This document shows, piece after piece, positions 1-12,900 of a DNA stretch of 64,000 nucleotides. Both the position numbers and the translations under genes were made by a program. Where the stretch lies: positions 59,374,553-59,438,552 of the forward strand of contig NC_084702.1 in the NCBI RefSeq assembly GCF_028389875.1, read 5' to 3'. Under the pieces are notes generated by a model that saw only the letters and a list, made by a program, of their open reading frames with translations, was not told the DNA's origin and searched no databases. This stretch comes from Rhea pennata. Its lineage: Eukaryota > Chordata > Aves > Rheiformes > Rheidae. Within the stretch, counting starts at the first letter, position 1, and the number at the start of each line of letters is the position of its first letter.

Positions 1-60
1 CTCCTACAAAAGAAAAGAGAAAGTAAACATTGTTTTTTACTTTGTTTGTCTTCTACCAAG

Positions 61-117
61 TGTCAAAGCAAGCTAACACTTTTAGGAACAGAAACACTGC
101 CAGAATCAGATGCCAAG
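61..117 (+). CDS. CENPK: CENPK coding exon A
   Basis: A 57-base exon, phase 0 at both ends, encoding 19 residues ([19 protein letters not shown]). It follows a pyrimidine-rich acceptor ending CTACCAAG and is followed by the donor GTAAGA. The block LGTETL matches human CENP-K around residues 38-56. The preceding exon is outside the window. Confidence 0.93.
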
Positions 118-3100
118 GTAAGACAATATATATATTTTTTTTTACTCTCCACAAAATCCTTTCTGTAAAGAAATGATATGTTTTCAAAAGAAGCAAACTA
201 AGTTATCTTCATTTAGTCTCTAAGGTGGTCAACTTTGCTCTTATTAACTTTGATTTATTCTGAAGTTAGTTAGTGTCCAGTAAATGTGGAAAAGTTGCAT
301 TTAAGTATACCAAAAAGGTTACTTGCAGTCTAGCCATGCAATCTGATAACTAACTAACACTGGCAGCAAAATGCAGGGGCATCTAACTTCTAACAGCCAT
401 TTGGACTAATTCCTAGTCAGTGTATATGTAATTTATGAAACTGTATATAGATATCTTTAGTTTTACTCTGAAACTTGTCTTGGAAATGACTATACTCTTT
501 TTTTTCCGCGTTGGTAGATATCATTAGGAAACTTATGTGCTAGAGTTAGAAATGAATTGAGCAACACTGAATGCATGAACTTGAACTGCTGGATCCCTAA
601 AGTTTTTGAGAGCATACAAAAAGCTCACTTTATAGTCATGTGTAAATTCTAAATGTGAACCTGTAAAATAAAACTTATGTGTGCACTCTGAATTTGGAAG
701 AATATAAACTATTAAACGTTTATCTGGTTAGATAGAATTCTTAAGTATTATAAATCTCCATCTAATGTGACTTCAGTAAGCACACAGAGAGTAGATTCAG
801 TGTATCTGACTGAATGATTAACAAAATTACTTTTCTTCAGGGATGTATCTGTGGAATACCTTCAGGTATTTATCCATTAATTACTAACGTTAATCTCTTG
901 CTATTAGTAAACATTTCTAAACCATTATTTACTCTGAATAAATAAAATATAAAGATGTATAAATCAAATGTATAAATACAGTCTAACTCCCTTTTTAGAA
1001 CTCTGGATAAAATCCTAGAAGTAGAAATAAATTTTGTATCATTTTAGTTGAGCATAGACTCAGGACTTTATGTTTCTTTGCAGCTTCATTAAAGCACATT
1101 GTACCGTGTAATTGATACTCTTAAATTCTGCCGTGGTGTTGTGCGTTTCTTGAAAGCTGTCATAGCAAGACAATGATTAAATGGAGATGCAAGGGCAGAT
1201 TGTACTTCATGGTAGAAAATAGGGAGGAGAGGAAAAGGTTGCGTTAGACCTACTGTCAACGCTTTCATGTGATCATATTACAGTCCGGACAGTTGCGTGT
1301 ATTTTCACTGAAGCTGACAAGGTAGCTGTAGGTTTTTCCTTCCTGCAGACCTTGTCACCAATGTTTATCCCTTAATCACTTCAGTATTATAATCATGCAG
1401 TATGCTCTGTGTGGTTTTATGCCTTAATTTTGGGGACTAATTGTAGCCTGCCATTTAATGGTATACATAATGAGCACCATATTTTCCTAGGAATGTATAT
1501 AGGGTGTAACAGGGATTTCTGCTATTTTTTGCTGTATATACTTTCTGTTGAAAAGTGTGTCCTTGATTGAAGATTGCCAAACGGCGATGTTAATTTGTTT
1601 GTTTTAAGTCCAGCTATTGGAATATCCAAAACATTTTGTACATTTTTTTGTACAGTTTAAAGAATGGGCAAAGGGTGTTCTCAGAAGTAATGCTCCAGTA
1701 TTACGAAAGTGCTGACACTAGCAGATCTAGAAAATACAAAATATTTGGTGATTATTTCTTTGGGTTTTTTTCTCTTTTTCTCCCTCTACCTAAAACTTTA
1801 GAAGTTTTAAAGATGCACTTTTAAAAGTTATTTTGAGTAATGAAAAGCAAAACTGTAGTTATCAAATCTTGGTATTTTTTATTTTGAAATTTTGCATGAT
1901 GATTCTTAGCACATTTATCTTATGTGCTTTATATTTTATTTTATAATAAAGTATGTGCTTTATATTTTATTTTATAAATACAGACCCCAGTTTCAGGAAG
2001 TAGAATAGTAATAATGAGTTCTTCTTTCTCCAGAATATGTTAAAATATTAAAATAAGTACTTTTTTAAAATCAAAGGTTGTTTAGGTTTTTTCTTTAATA
2101 AACTTTCCTAGACTGGTGTTTTGTATTATTGCTCCTGTATTCTCAGTGATTACAGTGAGTTAGAGCAGTAGTTCCTAAGCATTTTTTGTGGCTCCCACAT
2201 AAGTAGTTTTGATGCGTATCATCTTCAACTCCTGATTATTTGGAAAATAAACTTTTGTTTAGTCACCATACACATCATCTGCAGCCCATTCAACCTTCAG
2301 CATATATATCAGCCATCCATCTAGGAAGGAGCATGTGAAGTAGAGTCATTGCTTCTAGTGGCTCATCTTTAGTTGCAATTGTCTGACATTGTAGAGGAAA
2401 TGAAGAAAAAGTACTGTGAAGGCTTCTAATTTACTCCGAAAAAAAGAGTGAATAAGTTTTTTGATACCTGTAAGTGTCATTTTGAATTCTTTGAAGGATG
2501 AAACGATCTATTGGAATAGGTGCTCTTTTGTTTTTTGCTGCGTAAAGATGACAAATGAATTTTTATCCCATTCTATCTCATTTAACTCCAATGCAACTCA
2601 GCACGCTTCAAGAGATGCTTTTTTTCTTGTTATACAGCTTTCCTTGTTAGTGATGCGAATGAAAGCATTAACAGCAGAGTATAATCAATGGCAAAGAAGA
2701 AGTCCTGAAGGTAAGTTTTCTGATTTTTTTAATTTTATTTTTAATGTGTATTACTGCTTAAAAGTTTGTGTATACCTTAAATTTACGAAGTATCTTTCAT
2801 CTAGGCATTTTAAACTGAACATATATTTAAATATGTTTGTTGCTCATATTATTATGCAATAAGTACTTAAAAACAAAATGAAATACTTCAACAGTAGCAG
2901 ATATGTTTCCTTTCTGGTTGTTATACTATATTCTTTTTAGCACTTCAGTCCTCAAAGTGAATTATCCTAAGACTTAATCCTATGATTGTGGACAAATAAA
3001 TGCGTAATTCCTACCATTTATCAATCCGCTAAAGGGAAAATAAGTGTTAGCAGATCTCTGGAAACATTTTGGCCTAAATCACAAAAGTGCGTTATACTGT

Positions 3101-6100
3101 TACTGTTTTTTTCAGGTTTGCCCTTTCTGTGATTGTTTCTTCTCCATCTTTTATCTGTACTTCCTTTTTAGGCTAGAACTACCTTGAAAAAGAATTCTGT
3201 CTTTATGTTGTCTTTTAAAAAGCCAGTATACTTTTAATTTTTGGAAGTACTAATAATAAACTCAACAGTAGTTTACTCAAACATATTTTTATCCTTGCCC
3301 TTTTTTTTTTTTTTTAAGTAGTACGTCACAGAAGTGTGTTGTTTTATGATGTATTAGCTGAAACTTTCAAGTAAACTTTTAGTGGTAAACCCACTACAGC
3401 ATAATAAAATGTCTAGCTTGGATTTAATGGGGTTCAGAAATTCCTGGTCAAGAAAAACTCGTAAGAGACACTTCAGCAGATGGTAACCACACAGGAATCC
3501 AGATCACTTGTTTATCCTGAGAAGCACAAGCCACTGAGAGAAATGATAACTCTTTTAGAGTTGTCAGTCCTCATCAGTCAAAACATAATTCCTCTGTTCT
3601 TCAAGATGCCTTTTATACCCATCAGTGCTAACTGGCTTTGCTCTGTTGCATGACTGATGTGGCCAGGCACAGTGAAAATAAAACCATTCAGAGCTGGAGT
3701 GCAGGTAATGTGGCCCTTTGGGTGTTCCATTTGGAGACTCGTAAAACAGTTTATATTGAACTGTCATTAATCTTCTCCTAACATTCAGTTCTGTGTCTGC
3801 TGTCAAGGACCCTTTGGCATCTTTCAACCTGGTAAAATTTATTCGTGTAACTCTGCTATCTGCATATACATACCCATTGGAATGTTTTTGTGCCAGAATC
3901 TTGTCCTTTTTAGCATTTCCAAAATGATGGGAATATGACATAGACAGCAAGTGGAGATTTCTAATATTTTGTAACTTGGCCAGATTGGAATGCATTTTCA
4001 GAGGAATGTTCAAGTTGCTTCTCCAGTTTCTGTCAAAGTTTATGTTATGTGCTGCATGTCATAGGATCAAATAATAAGAGTTGAAAAAATGTAAATATTT
4101 TTTTTTTCTCAGAAATGGGTATTGCTGCTTTGTTGGAATAAATCCATAGTTCACGTGCTTTGTTAGCCTGTCTCTAAGAATGGTCAGCCTCAAATGCTTC
4201 TTAGAGGTGTGGAGACCAAAAGTATGGAATTGAATTTTGAAATACTGTTCAACTGCTGTTTCTGAATAAGGTGCTGTTTTCCGAAGCTACAGATGAATCG
4301 AAAGTACTTATAATTTTTATCTGGGTAAAATAACTTCAGATGTTGAGTTTTGTTATTAAAATAGGTAATCTTTTTAAACTTTAAGCTGTTTGCTTAAAAA
4401 TATTCTTGAGGCATACCTATTTTTATTGGCTTGGTGAGTTGCTTGGCTCAAACATTCTAATTTGTTCCCAGGTAATAAGATTTGTTAGTATAAATTTTAA
4501 TTTATACTGGATAAATGATCTGTGCATATTATGATATGAGTAATTTATCATTTTGCAGTCAAAGCTTTGCCTTTTAAATTTTCTTTTTGGCTACTTTTCT
4601 GAGGGAAAGAAAACAAGGTGCATTTAAGAATTTGTATAAAATCATAATGGTTGTATGAAAATGGAGAGTCTACTGGGCTTATATCTTTTGTGTTGGCTTT
4701 ACATCTCGGCTTTTTTCTACCTCTTGTTTGTTTTGAAGGAGTTACTTAATCGAAAACATTGTCTGAATGAACATAAATAGGGATAGTAGAAATATTAGTT
4801 GCATACAGTTTACTTAGAGCATGAATGTCAGGCAGTCGTGCTACTTTGTGGTTTGGCTTTATTTATTTTTTTATTGTTATTATTATTTTACTAACAGCCA
4901 GTACAGTTCTTCTAAATGAGGATCTGTCAGCATTTCCATTTTCAATCTTATTTTCAAGGGTTATAACTTGGCAGTTCTAAACTTCATTGGCACAATCTTG
5001 GCAAATGGGCTTAAATCCACAATGCAAATTTTGTTTAGTTTTGCCAAGCTTTTACTTCAGTCTCTTGTTCTTTCTCGATTTCTGATACTATTTATGTAGC
5101 TTTAGAGCTGCCAGATCAGCTAAAATGAAACTTTTTAACAAGCGTTTGGCTCTTAAAAATAAATTTTAACTTTTACCTTTGCTGAATAAAAAAGTGGAAG
5201 CAACCATTTTTTTTTTTTAGCTTTATAAATCAGTTGTGGTCTCTCTTTAACTTCTATTTTCCTTTGCAAAATATCAATATTCTGCCAAATTCCTCTTATT
5301 TTAACAAGTAGGAGTTTCTGTGTACAGACATGCATAGCAGTTGCTCTTTTATTCTTAACATCTGGTATTATTTTGCCTAGTAATTGTATTACATATCAGT
5401 AGACTATTCTTCGTGACCTTCATTTGATTTTTGCAACTTACATTTGCAAGTGTAGTGAATCATAACTGAATAAAGTTTAACTGATAGTAGATACAGCAGC
5501 CTGTGTACTTTGCAGTAGTGGCTGCCATAAATGTGCTGCCTCAGCATCTTACGATCTTCACTGGCTCTTCGCTGAGTTAAGTCTTGGTGAAGGGATCAGC
5601 TCTGATCCTGAGATTCTAGCCACTGAAGAGGCTGCCTCAGCACCTGTAACTCACAGAGCTGGGTTAACAGGGTTAATGATCCTTTCCTGGAAGGATGTGC
5701 CTCCTAGTCTAATACTCTCACAGCATTCAGTATTACTGGGAGTCGTGTGCTTAGAACAAACTGCCTAAAACTCAAGTGTTAGAAAATTATAGTGGAAATT
5801 TGTAACTTAAGATAGTGATGGTTTGTGATCATCACAGGAATAAAGAGTTTTATGCGATTCTTCAAATATGCCAGTGAATATTTAATGCAAATATTTAATT
5901 TAGTCATTATATTTACATTATAATATACATTATAATAACATCTTAATAATAGCTATATTTAATTTGAATAAAAGCCTGTCAATTAATTTGTTCCTGCATA
6001 TATAGGATATTAATGTCATTAAAGAAATCTTGCTCTAATATTAGCACTGACCACTGCCTCCTGCAACGCTTAAACACAAGTTGATTTAGGAACACTCTAC

Positions 6101-9100
6101 TCAAATTTTGTATTAAGATTTAGAGATAGTAATTTTCTAACTAAAAGAAGTTTTACTCTGATATGTAACAAGGAATTCTGAGCTCAAGTTTCACCAATTT
6201 TCATCTCTGAACAAACACTTACTGCTGTTAAAACTATTAATTTGTTTTCTCAAAGTTTGTGGAGATTTAAAACTACTATAAAATTACTTCATGAAAAATG
6301 GTACTTCTATTGTTCTTAGGAAACATTTAAAACTTTAACAAAAAGGAAAATCCTTAACGTTCTGATAAAGTTTTCATCAGAAATTGCTTTTGTTAAGATT
6401 AGATGTTTGAAGCCCAAACTTGGATAAAAATATCCCCCAATGTTAAAATTTAGATGTTGGAGTAGCTTTCGTTCTCTTAAAAGACAGATTCAGACGCTTT
6501 GCTTTTTCCAAAGTCATGCATTTATGCAGATACTGAAAGCTGGCATGAGTTTCAAAATTGGTTGAGAATTGATTGGAGTCCATTGAAGGCTATTAAGTAC
6601 AGCAATTCCCCTTTTATTTAGAAAGTCCTTGAGCTAGGTTCTGCAGAAATATTCTGTGGAAATATTACCACATGCTGAAAAAATACAGTATTTTCCCTGA
6701 AGTATTGCTCCAGCTCCCGGGGTTGGAGATGCTATATTGGCCTAGCTAGGCTTCTCTAACAGATAGCTGTTCTTGTGAACAGTAAGGATGGTGGCGTACT
6801 TTGCCAGTTCTTTGAATATGGTGTGTTTTACAATCCTTTTCAAGCAATGGAGAAGCGCTGGAGTATTGAAACCTAAGATGCTCACTTGATTTCTATCTTT
6901 AACAACAACAAAATCCATACATGCACCCCAAACCAACTCTCTTTTTGGGACAACATTTCCCTCTTTGTATAATGTAATGTATTTTTGTTGTAAGTGAAGT
7001 CTTAAGCAAGAAAGTCAACAGCATCTTGGGCTGTATTAGGAAGAGCATCACCAGCAGGTCAAGGGAGGCGATCCCTGCCCTCTACTCGGCGCTGGTGAGA
7101 CACATCTGGAGTGCTGTGTCCAGTTCTCGGCTCCCCAGTACAGAAGAGACACGGGCATGCTGGAGCGAGTCCAATGAAGAGCTGTGAAGACGATTAAAGA
7201 ACTGGAGAATCTGTCAAATGATCAGAGGCTGAGCAAGTGAGGATTATTTAGCCTGGAAGGCTCAGAGGAGGATTTTATCAAAGTGTATAAATACCTGATG
7301 GGAAGGTGCAAGGAAGATAGAGCCAGACTCTTCCCGGTGGTACCCAGTAACAGGAAAAACAGCAATGGGCACAAACTGAAATACAGAAAATTCCATTTGC
7401 ACTTGAGAACAAAAAATTAGGCTTGCATATCTTGTTAATATAAAGTACGACTGCACTTTATATTTCAGTGCTACATACCTGAGATAGCTGAGGTGTAAAA
7501 AAAATAACCCAGAAACCTTAACACAGCACTTTCAATCTAGTTTATTTTACTGGAAAGTAAAATAAAAATGAAATATGGTTAAATTGCTTCTGATAGCCAA
7601 GCTAGTTTTTTGGGGAGCTACATAAGTTTGTCTCTAACCATACTGTTCTTCAGTATAAACAAGTCTGCTATACAATACAAAAAAAGAAAAAAAAAGAAAG
7701 AAAATTATTTTTTTTTCCAGTAATTTCTACCAATCCAGATGTACTGGTAGCATTGGGAAAAGAAGAGGTAAGTCTCTCCTTCTTTTTTTAAAGTGGAAAA
7801 AAAGTATATACAATTCCTGTATTTTCCTATTACTTCTCCTGTAATGGGCTACTGCTAAGATACTCTGCTTGCTTCTTTAAGCATTGTAGTTTTTTAATGT
7901 TTTTCTTCTCCTGAATTGTGTTATAATTACTAAAGTTTCCTAGTTTTAATGAATGATTTTTTTAAGCAGTTTTTCTATATTGCATTTCATACTTAATATA
8001 AAATAACGTAACATTATATGTTGCACAGAAGAGTCAATATTCTTAGACCTTAGATTTCTGTGGGAATAGTCTGCAAATATTTTGTTGAGCTCCTATAGAC
8101 AGGGAGGAAAGGGCAAATCAAGAATGTATTAGCAATAGCATTACTTTATATTGGTTGAACATTGATATGAAACAGTAGCTGAGAATATTTTTATGGCTAT
8201 GGTATTGACATAGTCATAAATAGGCCAATAAATGAAGATACATTAAGATTATGAACTATTTAAAATAGTCTTGCTTCACTTACCTTTTTAATTTTCTTCC
8301 TAGCAACTTTCCTCCCTCTAGTGTCATTTACGTCAGGGAACTCAATAGTTATTAAAAGCCACTGTTAACAAGGTGATTGGTTACATACTTTCATCCGAGT
8401 GTGTTGCCATGGCATGTTTTGTCTGCTATCCCATTTTGTGACTTAATTTGTTGAGGATTCCAATATTTTTTAAGATGTATAAAACACACTTGCTTCTGTA
8501 AAATATTTTCAGAATTTTTATTTGTTTGAGCAAAATACAAAGCAGTTCTTGTAACTTGCATAAAAGACAAAATATTCCAAAGGACTCCAAATTATAGCAG
8601 TATCCCTAACTCATTAAAGAGACATAACCTATTAGGATGAAAGACCCAGCCCAGTGAGGTGTGCTTTCCCTATGGACAACTTTTGGCTGCAATAGTCTCT
8701 ATTTCTCCCTCTTTACTCTCAGAGTATGTTCATACTAAAGTCACTTAGTTCATGAATGCAATCAGCTTAATTCAAGAATCAATCTTTCCTTGCAGCATCT
8801 TTGTTTTGGAGTGCCTTTTTTGTTTGTTTGTTTGTGCCAAAGATTTTTCCTCCTCAGTGGTTCATTAGATTAGGTGAGCAGCAGTTCATGTGAATGCTCT
8901 GTAATCTGCTTCAGTAAAATGGGCTAGGTTGTTTTAAGGAGCCTCAGTAAGACATTAATGAGCAACTGGGGACAATAACGTATATATTTTAAATTAGACT
9001 GTTACTCTATAGCAGTATTCTTTTAGGAAATTACAGATAACTTTGGCTCTTTTTAAATCTGCTTTCATATATCAGATACAGGTATAGTCTTACATAGAAT

Positions 9101-9924
9101 GAACACTAGCAACTTAGCTATCTGTAAACTATAGGTTCGTTTTTCTTTTTTTTATAGTTGCAGAAAGTAAAGAATGATCTTGAAATGGTGCTGTCAACAG
9201 TTCAGTCAAAGAACAAAAAACTGAGAGAAGATCTGAAAAGGTAATACAATAACTAGAATTTATAAATACTTTGAACTTTTTTTACAAAGTATTGTTTTAC
9301 TTGTCCAGGAAAACTATCTGTTCTATTTTCTACTTTTTGTATTTCAAAGAGAACAACAGTGGCATGAGGAACAGCAGCAGATAGTAGATGCTCTTAATGG
9401 AATTGAAGAAGAGATGAAAAATCAAGTTGTACAGTTTTCTGAAAAAAGGTATTCATATGCAGTTGAGTTTTTCCTATTGAAGAATTTAAATGTTAACAGG
9501 AGAAAATGAGTAGTCAAAATCTTAAAAATGTACTACTCTTTTGTAAAATAAATAACTTAGTAATGCATATTTGAAACATACAGAAAATGTTGCTACAATC
9601 TGCTTATAGTCTGTGATTCAAGATGTTGATTTTAAAACAATAGAAAATATGGATTTTTTTTTAACTGTGAAATTTTCTTAAATTATTTTTTTGGATTTGA
9701 TCTTACATTGGATACTAGAACGTTTCAAGAACTGAAAAATAAAATGCTGAAACTAAGGACATATAAGGAAGAACTCTTGAATGCTTTGGGTGAGTTCCTA
9801 GAAGAGCATTTTCCCCTTCCAGAAGAAGATGGAAGTGCTAAAAAAAAGAAAAAAGTAAGATTTTTCTTTAAAATATATATCTATGTTGAGAGAGAAAAAG
9901 TGTGTGTGTGTATATGTGTGTGTG

Positions 9925-9982
<58 letters not shown>

Positions 9983-12900
9983 TTAAAAATTGGAATATTC
10001 ACTTTAATTAGATATAATACTTTTTTAAAATCACTGGCATAGAAACTAGTTATATTTTGAAATAAAAGTACTTCTTATAGCTGATCCTTTGTGTTTAATT
10101 GATATTTTTCAAATTTGTTTATATTATTTTAGACTATCCTCAGCTGGGCATTTTCCTTTTTAATGCACATATCCTTTAGCCAACAAGATGCACAGCAATG
10201 TATTGTATTTCTTACTGGACTGCAAGTTGTGCCAAATTTAGAAATGCTGAGCAGTTTACTCCAAATTGTTCCACGTTTTTTTTTTACTGGAGTAGTCAAG
10301 TGGATTCATATTTTCCTTGGCAAAGCAAATTTTAATTGTCTAACAATATTTTTGGAACAATAATAAGGACAAGTGTTTATAATTAGAGTGTAGTTTAGAA
10401 TGTTAACCATCAGTTTCCTGTTCAGGCAAACTAGGCCAGAAATTATCTTAAAACTTTAGGGAAAATAGGCAGCCAGGGAGTATTTTGCATAATAAATTCA
10501 AAGTCTGCAGTAAAAATAAACCTTTCACCATTACTATTTATAAGAATAGTTGCAAAAATGCTGCAGAAAAGATGGGATTTGATTTGGCTTTCAGACACAC
10601 TTAAGAGCACAGGACTAAAAGGATGTCTTGAATCCAGTTCCCTGTTATTGCCAACAACCACAAAATTTCTTTAATACTCTGACTGAGCTCCACTTAAAAA
10701 CTATTTTTTGTTGTTACTACTGTTCCTGTTGGAGTTCTAGGGCCTCAGTACTCTAGTTAGAAACTGTCTTACAATTTCCAGTCTAAATTTATTCACATCT
10801 AACACAGATCCAGTTATTCTTACGCCAGTATTGTCCTTAGAATAGTTCTTTCTTGTGTTTACTCCTCCTGATATAATTATAGAGAGCAGTCATATCCCCT
10901 CCACACCACTGCAAGCTCCACCAAGCCTGGCTCTTCTGGTTCCATCCTCCTTTCAGGTGGCAGGAGTGTCTGAGATTGGGAGTTGGGGGGGAAGGCTAAA
11001 TCACAGCAGCCCAGATTAGCTTCTGTTGCCATGACTCCACACCTTTGGTACAGGCAGTGACTGATATAAGAATTATATTGCATTTTCAATCTTGGACAAA
11101 AAAAGATATGTTTTTTGAGATAAGAAATGTGGAAAGTCAAATGATAAGGAACATTCTATATGTAATTTAAACTGTCTTATGGAAGGAGGAAAAAAAGGTG
11201 CAATTCAGGTAAAATAAATAAATCAGTGCTGACCATCCAGCTTAAAAGTGACTTTATACATGTTAGTTAAATTGGAGATACTTATTAAATTTGTGGTACT
11301 TAAAATTTGTAAATAATGTAATTATATGAAACGCTACACTAGAAACCTAGCAAGACAATTTTGCCAGGTCTGTGAGAGTGCAACTTCTCTACACTAATAT
11401 CCTTGGGATTTTAATCTTTGTATATGAGCTTTAATACCTACTGAAGGCCACAATCTAATTTTACCTTTGAGGCGCAAATATTGAACCTGCTACTTAAGTT
11501 ATGAAGTAATATTTTTTGGCCTGGGAAAATACAATAGCCAATGTTACAAAGGATCTTCATAACTGCTCCATGGGATCTTTTGCAGCTTCTTAGTGTAGCC
11601 TCTACTTCCTCTGCCTGATATAACGGTAAAGGCACAAAGATGCACATTATTGAGCCAGGGCTGAGCTGTGATTTGTGCAAGGAAATCTCCTTGGAGCAAG
11701 CAGTGTGTCCTTGTAGCTGTCTGAAATTGAGAGTATGCAGAACTTCTGCAAAGGAAAGAAGGAGCCAGACTTTGCCTTTCATGAATTCTTATTTATCGTC
11801 TTGCTTCCTTGTCTGTTCCAAAATCAGAGCTCGTGTAAGGTGCTGCCCATCTGTTAATGTCTTAGGACTTGGGTCAAAACATTCAACAGCAGTGCTGCGT
11901 TATCTCCTTCATTTTGTTGAGTGTGAAGTGGATAGGGGAAACTGATAAAACTGAAAAATGAAAAAAATCAAGTTTACCCTGCAACAGCACAGTTTTGCTG
12001 GCATTATTGCCTAAGAAATTCATATCAGTTTAAAGAGGAATAACTTGATTTGCTTGCCATAAATGGAAACAAGTAATTGTCTAATGGATCACTGTAGGAC
12101 ATATTTTATTACGGAAATATTTTTTAAAAAACTCTGATTCTATTTTTTTAAAGTTGGCCAAGTTTTTTAATTAAAGTCAACAGTAACAGCAAACACATAC
12201 TCACCTGTAACTCATGAGAAAATATTAATGCACTATGAACTGAAGTCTTAAGGTACATGAGATTTGCAGCTCATTGCAAATTTTCTCTAAAGTTTGAGGA
12301 AAAACATTATTAATCTCCTAACAGATAATATTCACAGAATGTTTTCTACTGCACTGTTATATACTTGTTTTTATTTAAATAGACCCCTGTGTATGTACTA
12401 AAATCAATTAAGAAGATTAATCTTAACAAATACATTGTTGCATTTAAACTTTGTGTTATTGAACTGATGGATGAGAGATATTAATTATAACTTGTATTTG
12501 TACCATGACTAAACATACAAGTAAAATTCATCAGTTATGTACTATGCAACTATGTGATTGTTTTTCTTTGTCAACTAAGATTCTTCCTGACTATTTGTTT
12601 TTATTTTTCTGACTTGGCTATGTGGGGGGTTATCTTTGCAGAACTCTTCTGAAGAGCCAGCTGTACAACTGATAACACTGCATGAAATTTTAGAGGTAAG
12701 ATGGTTTTGTTATACAGAGATTTGGAGGATCTTGTAATACTCGGATCTGATCACAATATATTAATAAGAGTATGTGATATACAATTAACATAGTTAAATG
12801 AAAAGCAGACTGTTCAGGAATGTTACATCATATTTTATATTGATTTCTATCAAACAAAAATCCATTATTTTTACAAGAACTTTGGCAATAGTTTAGCTAA

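Larger units (their letters stand above)
2711..7720 (+). other. CENPK: CENPK intron B/C
   Basis: A 5 kb intron. It holds an unexplained antisense open frame (3564-4013), a CR1 3' fragment (about 7019-7418) and an A-rich tract just before the acceptor (7677-7705). The remaining sequence is AT-rich with no feature I can support. Confidence 0.75.

Noticed and set aside
9855-9986. Extension of the CENPK exon after the lysine run
   Set aside because: The reading passes the GTAAGA donor into a TG/TA microsatellite. The true continuation is the exon at 12642.
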